Assembly (NCBI RefSeq): GCF_029525555.1
Contig: NZ_JAPDHZ010000008.1
Span: 310,001 to 374,000 of the forward strand
Direction of reading: 5' to 3'
From: Cohnella ginsengisoli
Lineage (GTDB): Bacteria > Bacillota > Bacilli > Paenibacillales > Paenibacillaceae
DNA length: 64,000 bases
The translations under genes and the position numbers were made by a program. Below, piece after piece: positions 46,579-55,604 of the stretch. The notes under the pieces are model-generated. The model saw nothing but the letters and a program-made list of their open reading frames with translations, was not told where the DNA came from and ran no database searches. Each line of letters opens with the position of its first letter. The first letter of the stretch is position 1.

Positions 46579-47461
46579 TTACTGCTGCGGCGCCATGTTG
46601 TTGTAAATGCGCGTCGCGTTCACCTTGCCCGTGCTCACGTCCTCGCTCGTGTAGCCCGACACGATGTTGCCGACTTTGAACTCCTTTTGCAGCAGCTCAT
46701 CGGACGGTTCGGCGGCCGTCGGGCCGTCGATGCCCATGGCGGTATCCGGCGTGACCGTCACCCAGAGGTCGCCGACCTTGAAGCTCTTGCCGTCCGCGCT
46801 CACTTCGGAGATGACGCCGTCGATATTGACCATCGCTTTGCCTTTGATCGGGGCTTCCTCCTTTGCCGGTGCCATGTTGTTGTAGATGACGTCAGCCGTC
46901 ACGCGGCCCGAAGAGACATCTTGGGAGGTGAAGCCGGACACGATGTTGCCGACTTTGAACTCCTTTTGCAGCAGTTCTTCGGAAGGCGCGGTCGCCGTCG
47001 GTTCGTTGCTGCCCAGCTTCGTCTGGTCCGTGATTTCTACCCACAGGTCGCCGACCTTGAAGCTCTTGCCGTCCGCGCTCACCTCGGAGATGACGCCGTC
47101 GATGTTGACCTGCACCTTGCCCATGATCGGAGGCTTCTCGGACACCACCTGCGAAGGCTGCGCCGTCGCCGACGGGGGAGACTGTCGGGGAAGCGACCGA
47201 ATCCTTCGTCGGGCCGTTCTGATTGATTGCAAAAATGCCGACCGCCAGTACCGCGCACGCCGCTGCTCCAACCGTCCAACCTGTCAACGTCTTTTTCTTC
47301 GCCTTTTCCATTTTAGCCATCTCCTTGGATTGGATTTGATGAACCGAGCCGTTCGACTCCGTTTTTTCCAGTTCGCGCATAAGCTTTTCGTACGTGGCCT
47401 CGTTAAAGTCCTCGCTCGTTTTCAAATGAGACATCGCGGATTTATATACTGAACGCTTCAT
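46579..47461 (-). CDS. Anti-sigma factor-like membrane protein with duplicated outer domain (frameshifted)
   Basis: About 293 residues. A cytoplasmic N-terminus (~60 residues, SAMSHLKTSEDFNEATYEKL) precedes one helix (TGWTVGAAACAVLAVGIFAI). The outer part holds two ~80-residue copies that share NIDGVISEVSADGKSFKVGD and LLQKEFKVGNIVSG and each end in IYNNMAP. A G5-run indel (47174-47178) lies in the linker. The start has GGAGGCGCAGAGG and overlaps the sigma gene by 20 bp, so the pair is translationally coupled. It likely binds the ECF sigma at the membrane. Confidence 0.8.
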
Positions 47462-47941
47462 CCTCTGCGCCTCCGATCTTCTCTTTTAACAGCATCCGTC
47501 CTCTGGCGAGCCACGTCCCGACCGTAGCGGGCTTAGCCTGCAAAATGTCCGCGATCTCCTGGATCGAATAGCCTTCGTAATAGTGCAGGTGAATCGGGAT
47601 CCGGTACTTCTTGTCCAGCGCCAGCACGGCCTGCAGCACCTCGTTCTCTTCCCGGGGGGGAGGTAGCTCAGGTTTTCGGGAACCGGATTGCGGCTCCTGA
47701 ACCAGCCGGCCTTGAGCATATTTTTGCTTTTATTGATCGTCGTGCGGATCAACCACGCTTTTTCGTGTTCGTTATTTTCGAAAACCGGGCGTTTCTGCAG
47801 ATAGGCGAGGAAGACGTCCTGCGCCACCTCTTCCGCATCGGCCATATTTTTCAGGTATGCGAAGGCGATTTTGATCAGACTTTGCGAATAACGATCCAAG
47901 GCCCGTCGCACAGATTCATTGAGCTCAAATGAATTGTACAC
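47442..47941 (-). CDS. ECF RNA polymerase sigma factor (frameshifted)
   Basis: About 166 residues from a GTG at 47941 behind AAAGGAGG. Region 2: SQSLIKIAFAYLKNMADAEE, VAQDVFLAYLQKRP and HEKAWLIRTTINKSKNML. Region 4: LDKKYRIPIHLHYYEGYSIQ, EIADILQAKPATVGTWLARG. One indel in a G7 run (47654-47660) splits it. It matches the SigM/SigW-like ECF class that answers envelope stress. It is followed by its probable anti-sigma factor. Confidence 0.9.
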
Positions 47942-48106
47942 CTCAGCACCTCCTTTCCCTTTGAATACAACCGAGCGGGCGGATATTTTTCATGGCGGAC
48001 GGTTTTTTTAAAAATATTTTGCGCTTCCTCGTTGGTTTACACGCAATAGACGCTGCGAGAGCCGGAAATGCGTGCAGCATGCGCGGCGAGCGGCAGCGGC
48101 GAGCGC

Positions 48107-48130
48107 AAAAAAACCCGCAGCGCATGCGGG
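48107..48130 (-). terminator. Intrinsic terminator of the MCP gene
   Basis: CCCGCA / TGCGGG with a 5-nt loop and seven T on the minus strand. Confidence 0.75.
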
Positions 48131-48148
48131 CCTGTCTGTTCCATTCAA

Positions 48149-49834
48149 TTAAGCTTTAAAATGGCCGATCGCTTCTTGCAGTTCCTCCGCCGTTCTGCTC
48201 AGCGCTTCAGCCGAAGCGGATACTTCTTCCATGGCTGCGTTTTGCTCCTCCGACGAAGCGGCCACGTTCTGCATGTTGGCTGCGGATTGCTCGGCGATAT
48301 GGGCTACGTTTTCCATCATCTGCAGCATGTTCTGCGCGCTTGCGCTCACTTGTTCCGCGATGGAGGCGACTTCTTGGGATTCGACGGCCGCTTGGCCGAC
48401 GGCGCCCGCGATAAGCGAGAACGATTCGCCCGACCGATTCACAAGCTCGATGCCCGTTTGAACGACGGACGCCCCGGCATCCATCGCATACACCGCTTTG
48501 TCCGCTTCCTTCTGAATCTCCTGAATCAGTTCCCGAACTTGACCGGCAGCCTCGCTGGACTGCTCGGCCAGCCGCCTCACCTCGCGGGCTACGACAGCAA
48601 AGCCGAGTCCATGCTCGCCCGCCCGCGTCGCCTCGATGGCGGCATTTAAGGAAAGGATGTTCGTTTGAGCTGAAATGTCCGTGATCATCTCCGCGATCTG
48701 ATTGATTTCTTTGGACTTCTCGCTCAAGGCATACACGACCTCCGACGTCTCGCCGACGGAAGCGCGCACGAGGTTCATCTGCTCGATCGCCTGAGCCACG
48801 ACTTGATTGCCGGCGTCGGCTTTGTCGTTCGCATCCGTGTTGCGCGCCGCGACCCGTTGGATCGAAGATGCGGCCAGTTCCATGCCCTTCGTGATCTCCT
48901 CGGCCGCCTGAGCCGCCGCCGCCACGCTGGACACTTGCAAAGCCGATCCCTCTGCCACCTCTTGAATGGCCGCCGAGATTTGCTCGGTCGCCCTGCTCGT
49001 CTGTTCGGCGCTGGCCGCCAGCTCTTCGGAGGTTGCCGCGACTTGCTCGGTGTTCATCCCGACTTCGCCGATCAATCGACGCAGATTCGACTTCATCAAG
49101 TTGAAGGAAGAAGCCAGCTTGGCCATTTCGTCTTTATTTTTCACCCGAATGTCCGGCAGCGTCAGATCGCCCGACGCGATCTTCTCCGCACCGTCCGCCA
49201 GCGCCAGAATCGGCCTGGCGATGACCCGGGAGATCAGCAGCGCGATTCCGATCGCCAGAACCAGGGAGATCAAGCTGAGCGTAAGCACGGTCTGGATGAC
49301 GGAGTCCACCAGCCGCGAATTGGTTTTGCTCCCTTCATCCATGAGCGAGGTCTGGAGCTTGGCGATCTGATCCGCCAAGTCGCGGATTTTGATCGCGATC
49401 GGCGAAGCCTTTTCAACGAAATACGCCTTTGCTGCCGCCGGGTCGGTGCGCAATAGCGCGAGAACCTGATCCGACTCCGTCTTGAACCCGGCGTTCAGAT
49501 CTGAAAGCTGGCGCAGCGTGTCCTTCACTTGCTGAAGCTGGGCCAAGCCGCTCGTCGTTGCGATGACGCCGTCAAGACCGGAGATCATCTCGGCCAGCGT
49601 GTCGGAGGAACCTTCCTCCCGGAGCAATGCGCCGCGCAAGCTGCTGTTCTCTCTGGATGCATAATTTTGCATTTCCTTCGCCTGAATCAGAATCTCGGTC
49701 CGCCGTCCGACAAGGTCCGAGTAGGAATTGTCTATATGCCGCAATTGCAGATAGGAAATCGCGCTGATCAAACCGAGAAGAATAATAACGCCCAAAAAGC
49801 CTGCCATCAGCTTTTTCCGTATCGTAAAATTCAT
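48149..49834 (-). CDS. Methyl-accepting chemotaxis protein
   Basis: 561 residues, intact. Helix 1 (LMAGFLGVIILLGLISAISY), an outer four-helix-bundle sensor (~35-185), helix 2 (VLTLSLISLVLAIGIALLIS), HAMP (ARPILALADGAEKIASGDLT), then the long coiled-coil signalling domain with hairpin tip ISAQTNILSLNAAIEATRAG and GFAVVAREVRRLAEQSSEAA. It controls CheA and motility in response to an unknown ligand. AGGAGGC lies upstream. Monocistronic, with its own terminator. Confidence 0.95.
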   Translation of the reverse strand: MNFTIRKKLMAGFLGVIILLGLISAISYLQLRHIDNSYSDLVGRRTEILIQAKEMQNYASRENSSLRGALLREEGSSDTLAEMISGLDGVIATTSGLAQLQQVKDTLRQLSDLNAGFKTESDQVLALLRTDPAAAKAYFVEKASPIAIKIRDLADQIAKLQTSLMDEGSKTNSRLVDSVIQTVLTLSLISLVLAIGIALLISRVIARPILALADGAEKIASGDLTLPDIRVKNKDEMAKLASSFNLMKSNLRRLIGEVGMNTEQVAATSEELAASAEQTSRATEQISAAIQEVAEGSALQVSSVAAAAQAAEEITKGMELAASSIQRVAARNTDANDKADAGNQVVAQAIEQMNLVRASVGETSEVVYALSEKSKEINQIAEMITDISAQTNILSLNAAIEATRAGEHGLGFAVVAREVRRLAEQSSEAAGQVRELIQEIQKEADKAVYAMDAGASVVQTGIELVNRSGESFSLIAGAVGQAAVESQEVASIAEQVSASAQNMLQMMENVAHIAEQSAANMQNVAASSEEQNAAMEEVSASAEALSRTAEELQEAIGHFKA

Positions 49835-50090
49835 GTTCTGCCTCCTACACTGTTGTGATCGCTACAAGCTAATTCAATAGTAAAGACGAAGTGTAAAAAG
49901 ACCTAAACAAATTGTTCCAAAGGATCGAAAACCCTCCAAATTTGTGTCGAAATTTGGCATAAGTATAGACATTCATATGTCAAAAGTCGCAAGAAGGACT
50001 CATTTAAAGGTGAGGGGGGCTATGGGCGGCCAATTGCTCCGTATCGAGCTGCCTTCTCGAGATACGTGGAGACGAGCCCAGACAAAAGGG

Positions 50091-50116
50091 AAATAAAAAA
50101 AGCGCCCGAGGGCGCT
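50091..50116 (-). terminator. Intrinsic terminator of the secreted PPC gene
   Basis: AGCGCCC / GGGCGCT with a 2-nt loop and T7 on the minus strand. Confidence 0.75.
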
Positions 50117-50143
50117 TTTCTGCAAACGATAGGCGAACTGCAA

Positions 50144-50607
50144 TCAGGAGATCGCGAGATGGTAGCCGTACAGCGCGGCCGAGCCTGTCGGCTTAATGAG
50201 GACGACATGATAGGTGTGGCCAGCAGTCTTGCTGAACGAGATCGTCCGCTGCGGGCTCGCCGGCGAGATGCTGCCGGTTGCGAGCGTGGTAGAGGTCGTC
50301 GCGTCGATGATCGAGATATACTGGTTGACGACCTCGCTCGTCCCCCCGTCGGACGAGAACGTAACGGACACGGTGCCGCCCGATGCCGCCGAAAACGCAA
50401 AATAGTCGTTGTCCGCCCCGCCCCCGGCCCGTTCAACGATCCGATCACGGTGTCGCCGATGCTGACGGCGTCCGCCGTAGACGCCGAGTTGTTGCTCTCG
50501 CTCTCGTACACGGTTGCCGCAGACGCGGCGTTCGCACCGGCGAGCAGCATGCCCAACACAGTTAGGGAGGCCAGCGCTTTGCGAGGTTGCCATACAGCTT
50601 GCATCAT
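50144..50607 (-). CDS. Small secreted protein with pre-peptidase C-terminal (PPC) domain (frameshifted)
   Basis: About 154 residues. Signal peptide RKALASLTVLGMLLAGANAA with Ala-X-Ala cleavage near SAA-TVYESESNN. The mature protein is one beta-sandwich PPC-like domain: ESNNSASTADAVSIGDTVIG, DNDYFAFSAASGGTVSVTFS, TAGHTYHVVLIKPTG. A C/G-rich indel lies near 50417-50427. PPC domains normally trail secreted proteases; here the domain stands alone. Function unknown; secreted. Confidence 0.75.
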
Positions 50608-50772
50608 ATCAATTCGCTCCTTTGGATTAGAGCGGGCTTGCCCGCTCGGATGGGTGGTGCGCTATCTAATTTAGCACCACGTCCGGCGGGCGGATACGGT
50701 AGGAATTGTACATTGCTGTATATTTCGGACATATCCTTCCTGGCGGGATGAGTTTGCAGCCGCGCGCTTGGC

Positions 50773-53200
50773 TTAAATGCGATTCGCCGCCGTCTCATAC
50801 AACGACGCATCCACCCCCTGCACGAACGGCGTCCACTCCCCCCGCAGCGTAGAGCAGCAGCCGATGCATCGCGCGCGTGCAGGCCGTGTAGAACAGCTTG
50901 CGCTCGCTCTCCCGCCCGTATGTCTGAGCGGAAGCGTCGCAGATCAGCACGGCGTCGAATTCGACGCCCTTCGCGAGGTACGCAGGCAGCACCAGCGTTC
51001 CCTTCTCGAAGGTCGGCGTCTCCTTCGTGACGAGCCGCAGCGAAGGGCTACCCTGCGCGCGCAGCGCCTCGTAGGCTTCGGCGCTCTCGGCCGCCGTCTT
51101 CGCGATGACGGCGATGGAGGCGAAGCCTTCGGCCCGCAGCGCCGCGACGTCCGCCGCCATCTTCGCCGCGGACTGCTCGCGGCTCGCCGTCTTCGCGAGC
51201 AGCGGCTTCGGCCCGCTCCGCTCGAAGGGCACGATCTCCCGGCCGTCCGGCAGCAGCTCCCGCGCGAACGACACGATCTCGCGCGTCGACCGGTAGCTTC
51301 GGACCAGCCGGATGAGCCTCGTGTCCGACTCGCCGTACAGCCGGATCAGCGGCGAATCCGCGCCGTGCAGCTCCGTCGCCTGCGTGAAGATCGCCTGCCC
51401 GAAGTCGCCGAGCACCGTCATGCGAGCCCGGGGGAACAACCGTTTCAAAAACTCATATTGAAACACCGAATAGTCCTGCCCCTCGTCGACGAAAACATGC
51501 CGGATCTCCGTGTTCGTCCGAACGCCCTCGACGAGCTCCTTCAAATACAAGTACGGCGTCGCATCTTCGTAGAACAGCTCGAGCTTGCCGAGCTTCTCCT
51601 TGGTCTGCTCGCAGATGTCGTCCCAGAGCGCCGGCGCCTCGGTCTCGCCGGTCATCGCGAGGTACGCTTCTCTGCCGCCGAACAGCTGGGCATATAGCCC
51701 GTTCGTGTCGATGAACCGCATCCGCTTGACGATCCGACGCAGCGGCTTGAACCGTTCCTTCACGACCTGTTTGCGCAGCAACTGCTCCTCGCGCTCGGCA
51801 TAGTCGAAGTCGCTCTCGTCCCGCCGGCTCCGCCCCTGCAGACGCTCTTGAACTTGTTCATACCGCTCGGCGAAGTCGAACACGCCCCGATCCTGATGCA
51901 GCTCGCGGAATGCGGCGGCATAATCGTCCTTGTCGAGATAATCAAGCTCCTCCTGCACCCACAGCGCCTCCCGCTCCTCGCGCTCGAGCGCGGCGAGCTC
52001 CTGCAGCAGCCACTCCTGCAGCATGGCGACGCGGTTCGCTACGTTAACGGCGGGATCGTAGCCATAGAACTGCGCCTCCATGCGTTCCGCGGGGATCAGG
52101 TCGCGATCGCGGAACCGGATGCCGACAAACCGCATGCCCGCCCTTCCCAGCCAGTTCGCATAGCCTCGCAGCGCATGAAGAAAAGCAGCGGACGCTTTGT
52201 AAGCGATCCCCTCCAGCCGGGCTTCGTACGCGCGCGAAGCCGACTCTGACAGCACGTATTCGATCTGATCGAACGGGTCCTCCGGACGCAGCCCCGTGCC
52301 CAGCCCGATCTCCAGATATTCCTGGAACGTCGTCTGCTGCATGTTCTCTTCGCCGAGCTCGGGGAGCACGGTAGACACGTAGCTGTTGAACATCGGATTG
52401 GGCGAGAAAAGGACGATCTGGTCCGCCTTCAGCCGCTCGCGATGACTGTAGAGCAAGTACGCGACCCGCTGCAGCGCCGCCGACGTCTTGCCGCTGCCTG
52501 CCGCCCCCTGCACGATGAGCATCCGGCTCTTGTCGTCGCGGATGATGGCGTTCTGCTCCTTCTGGATCGTCGCCACGATGGTCTTCATCTGCGCGTCCGC
52601 GCCGTGGCCGAGCACCTGCTGCAGCAGCTCGTCGCCGATCGTCAGGCTCGTATCGAACACGTTCTGCAGACGGCCCTCGCGGATCTGATACTGCCGCTTA
52701 AGCTCCATCGTCCCGCTCACGAGTCCGCCCGGCGTATCGTAAAAGGCAGGTCCCGGGGCGTGATCGTAGTACATGCTCGCGATCGGCGTGCGCCAGTCGT
52801 ACACCAGAAACCGCAAGCCGTCCGATTCGACGAAGGACGACACGCCGATGTACACCTGCTCGCTTGCGTCCAGCCCGTCTTCGATGAAGTCGATTCGACC
52901 GAAGTAAGGCGAGGGTAGCAGCCGGCTCAACCCCTTCCATTGCTGCTGTCGCAGCCGGTAGCTGCGTTCCCGCTCCGACAGCAGCGCCTCCTGCTGCTTG
53001 ATGCTGTAGAAGGTCTCCTCGAAGTCCTCGTCGGTGGCCGTGTTCACCGTCACCTCTTCCCAAAACCGCTTGCGAAGGTCTCCCGCCTGATCCCGCAAGC
53101 CCGACGCCTCCGGCTCCAGTTCGGCGATCCTCGTCCGCAGCTTTTCCGTTACCTCGTCCAGACGCGCCTGCTCTTGCTTCCAATCCCGTTCGTTCATCAT
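50773..53200 (-). CDS. helD: HelD-like UvrD/Rep-type helicase, RNA polymerase recycling factor
   Basis: About 809 residues from the ATG at 53200 (GGGAGCGGG upstream). An N-terminal coiled coil (EQARLDEVTEKLRTRIAELE) that enters the polymerase secondary channel is followed by a superfamily 1 ATPase: Walker A QGAAGSGKTSAALQRVAYLL, Walker B VFVDEGQDYSVFQYEFLKRL, motif III VLGDFGQAIF, motif IV RSYRST, motif VI YTACTRAMHRLLLY. A C6-run indel (50838-50843) hides the true last residues (EWTPFVQGVDASLYETAANR). It frees stalled or post-termination RNA polymerase from DNA. Confidence 0.92.
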
Positions 53201-53245
53201 TTTGCCGATCCCGCTCCCTTCCGTTAATGGGTAGAAAAAGAACGT

Positions 53246-53275
53246 TTGACAATCCATAAACCCACGTGGTATGAT
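53246..53275 (+). promoter_or_regulatory. Sigma-A promoter upstream of nitronate monooxygenase
   Basis: TTGACA (53246-53251), 18-bp spacer, TATGAT (53270-53275). Transcription would begin near 53282, leaving a ~170-nt leader. Confidence 0.65.
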
Positions 53276-53281
53276 TAATGT

Positions 53282-53409
53282 GAAGATAACATGCAACAAC
53301 CATAAATTTATGAGAAATATAGTCAGTGGTTTCTTATCGTACCACGGCTCTGCTTGCGATGCAATCGAATATTTACATACACCGGCCGATGCCGGTTTTT
53401 TTTTGTTTT
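53282..53409 (+). ncRNA. Structured leader with premature terminator (attenuator or small RNA)
   Basis: The leader holds small hairpins (CATAAATTTATG; GTGGT...ACCAC) and ends in CCGGC-CGAT-GCCGG followed by T9 (53391-53409), a good intrinsic terminator 44 bp before the nitronate monooxygenase start. No plus-strand gene lies upstream to use it. It is either an attenuated leader or a ~125-nt small RNA. It matches no riboswitch class I know. Confidence 0.45.
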
Positions 53410-53452
53410 AACGCTCGTACAAGGGAACGACCTACCGGAGGGGGGCACCCAA

Positions 53453-54520
53453 ATGAACACTTCATTCACCCGCAAACTCGGCATCGCCTATCCCATCGTT
53501 CAAGCGCCGATGGCGGGCGGCCCCGCCACGCCCGAACTGGCCGCCGCGGTGTCCAACGCCGGCGGGCTGGGCAGCCTGGGCGCTGGCTACTGGCCGCCTG
53601 CGCAGATTCGCGACGCGATCCGGGAGGTCAGGCGGCGGACGGATCGACCCTTCGCCGTCAATCTGTTCGTTCCGGAGCGGACGGGGTCGACGGACGACGA
53701 GATATCGGCCATGAATGCGCATCTGAACGCTTATCGGGAGAGGCTTGGCATCGAGCCGAACCCCGCGATTGCCGCGTATGCGCCCTCGTTCGAGGATCAG
53801 GTGCAGGTCTTGCTGGATGAAAAGGTGCCGGTATTCAGCTTCACCTTCGGCATTCCGCCTGCGGAAACCATTCAGTCGATGAGACGGCGCGGTATCGTTA
53901 TCGTCGGCACGGCGACGACCGTCGAAGAAGGCATAACCCTTGAAGCGGCCGGGGCTGACGCGATCGTGGCCCAAGGCAGCGAGGCCGGCGGACATCGCGG
54001 CACCTTCCTTAGCGAAGCAGCGGACGCGCTGATCGGGACCCTGGCGCTCGTGCCCCAGCTCGCGGACCGGGTGTCGGTACCGGTCATCGCATCGGGCGGC
54101 ATCATGGACGGACGCGGGCTCGCGGCCAGCCTTGCGCTCGGGGCGTCGGCCGTGCAGATGGGCACCGCGTTTCTGGCGAGCCCGGAGAGCGGCGCCCACG
54201 CGGCGCACAAGCGGCTGGTCTTGTCGTCTGCCGAAGACGCCACGGCGATCACGGATGCGTATTCGGGCAAAGCGGCGCGCGGCATTCGCACCGACTTCAT
54301 GCGGGACATGCGCGCATACCAAGGCGCCATTCCCGACTATCCGATTCAAAACGCATTGACGAAAGACATTCGCCAGGCGGCCGCCCGGGCGGACGATCCG
54401 TCGCTCATGTCCCTCTGGGCGGGCCAAGGACTCCGGCTAGCAACAGAGCAGGCGGCAGCCGACATCGTCAAACGAACGATCGCGGAAGCGCAGGCCGCCA
54501 TCGGAAAGTTGAGCGGGTGA
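53453..54520 (+). CDS. Nitronate monooxygenase (2-nitropropane dioxygenase-like)
   Basis: 355 residues. FMN TIM barrel: KLGIAYPIVQAPMAGGPATP at the N-terminus; SFTFGIPPAETIQSMRRRGI; GADAIVAQGSEAGGHRGTFL (with the HR segment that contacts phosphate/active site); VPVIASGGIMDGRGLAASLA; GASAVQMGTAFLASPES. It oxidises alkyl nitronates such as propionate 3-nitronate to the aldehyde and nitrite. The start at 53453 has GGAGGGGGG upstream. It sits behind a leader with an intrinsic terminator. Confidence 0.92.
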   Translation: MNTSFTRKLGIAYPIVQAPMAGGPATPELAAAVSNAGGLGSLGAGYWPPAQIRDAIREVRRRTDRPFAVNLFVPERTGSTDDEISAMNAHLNAYRERLGIEPNPAIAAYAPSFEDQVQVLLDEKVPVFSFTFGIPPAETIQSMRRRGIVIVGTATTVEEGITLEAAGADAIVAQGSEAGGHRGTFLSEAADALIGTLALVPQLADRVSVPVIASGGIMDGRGLAASLALGASAVQMGTAFLASPESGAHAAHKRLVLSSAEDATAITDAYSGKAARGIRTDFMRDMRAYQGAIPDYPIQNALTKDIRQAAARADDPSLMSLWAGQGLRLATEQAAADIVKRTIAEAQAAIGKLSG

Positions 54521-54589
54521 TCTCAGTATGGCAGCGAGAGGATTGGAGATGACATAATCGATTTACGTATTTGGTTGTTCCGTATTTGG

Positions 54590-54617
54590 TTGAAATGTTT
54601 ACCGTCTGCTATATAAT
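54590..54617 (+). promoter_or_regulatory. Sigma-A promoter of the SRPBCC gene
   Basis: TTGAAA (54590-54595), 16-bp spacer, TATAAT (54612-54617). The motif CGTATTTGGTTG occurs twice in direct orientation at 54565-54592, the second copy overlapping the -35, so it may be a regulator site. Confidence 0.65.
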
Positions 54618-54639
54618 GGGACGCAAGGAGCGTGATCAT

Positions 54640-55059
54640 TTGCCAACGATTCGCAAGGAAATCCTCATTGAAGCTTCGCCCGAACAAGTATGGGACGCCG
54701 TCCGCGACGTCGGAGCCGTCCATCGCCGCCTTGTTCCCAGGTACACCGAGGATACGCGAATGAACGGTCATGAGCGGACGCTGACGATGCTTGGCGGCAA
54801 CGTCGTGCGCGAGTACATCGTGTCCGTCGACGATCAGGCGCGCCGCATGGCCTATGCCGTCGTCGAGAGCCAGACCCCGCTGCTGCATCACCACGCTTCG
54901 TTCCAAGTCTTCCCGCACGAAGACGGCGTCGCCAAGCTCGTATGGACGACGGACTTTCTGCCGGACGGCCTCGCTGCCGAGATTCAGGCGCGCGTCGACC
55001 GCGGGTCGCAGGTGATGAAGGCAGCGATCGAAGCCGAGGCAAAAGGAAGCGTTCGATAA
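54640..55059 (+). CDS. SRPBCC family protein
   Basis: 139 residues from a TTG at 54640 with AAGGAG 8 nt upstream; the promoter at 54590-54617 rules out the longer reading. START-like fold: TIRKEILIEASPEQVWDAVR, DVGAVHRRLVPRY, then VVREYIVSVDDQARRMAYAV and KLVWTTDFLPDGLAAEIQAR. Proteins of this type (polyketide cyclase/dehydrase-like) bind small hydrophobic ligands; function unknown. Single-gene unit with its own promoter and a hairpin after the stop. Confidence 0.83.
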   Translation: MPTIRKEILIEASPEQVWDAVRDVGAVHRRLVPRYTEDTRMNGHERTLTMLGGNVVREYIVSVDDQARRMAYAVVESQTPLLHHHASFQVFPHEDGVAKLVWTTDFLPDGLAAEIQARVDRGSQVMKAAIEAEAKGSVR

Positions 55060-55076
55060 ACGTTCCCGGTAAAGAA

Positions 55077-55104
55077 CCAACCAGCGCAGATTTGCGCTGG
55101 TTGG
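55077..55104. terminator. Hairpin after the SRPBCC gene
   Basis: A 12-bp stem, CCAACCAGCGCA / TGCGCTGGTTGG, with a 4-nt loop. No T run follows, so it may instead protect the 3' end. Confidence 0.5.
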
Positions 55105-55218
55105 CGAGATGACAAGGGTCTCCGATCGAATCACGAACGCTGACCGTTTGCGCGGCGTTGCTCTCAACTGGATCCCCCCCTTCCTTCCATTTTATATCTC
55201 ATACGGCGTCTTTTCCGC

Positions 55219-55483
55219 TCAGCTCTTGCGATAGAACTCCGGCGTCACGCCGTAATAGCTCTTGAACCTCCGAATGAAATGCTGCGCGCTCTGGTAGCAG
55301 ACATGCTGCGTGATCTCGTATACGCGCAGCGCAGTTCAAGTAAACGAAGTCCCCGATCGACTGCAGCGTGATCGCCTTTCGCTCCGCGCGAAACATCCGC
55401 CAAGCCCGCCAAATGCGCTCCAGCGTTTCTAAATAGAAACACCATCGGCCTCCTACTACTAAACGCGACCATCCACTAAACAA
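55219..55483 (-). pseudogene. Remnant of an AraC-type regulator
   Basis: Correcting one indel gives MFRAERKAITLQSIGDFVYL followed by ALRVYEITQHVCYQSAQHFI and RRFKSYYGVTPEFYRKS, the second HTH and C-terminus of an AraC protein. The N-terminal part and first HTH are absent and there is no ribosome site. It lies downstream of the second sugar-uptake cluster and may be a relic of its regulation. Confidence 0.65.
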
Positions 55484-55522
55484 AAACGGGATGAAGCAGA
55501 AAAGCTCTGCTTCATCCCGTTT
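55484..55522 (-). terminator. Strong intrinsic terminator of the second sugar-uptake operon
   Basis: A perfect 17-bp stem (AAACGGGATGAAGCAGA and its complement) with a 5-nt loop; the minus strand continues TTTTTG. Confidence 0.9.
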
Positions 55523-55604
55523 GCTTCTGCCTCGGCTGGCGCCGCGATCCCGCGCCTAGCCCAACTTCCGAGGCGGCTGCGCCGCAGCCGCCCTATCTAC
55601 TGCC

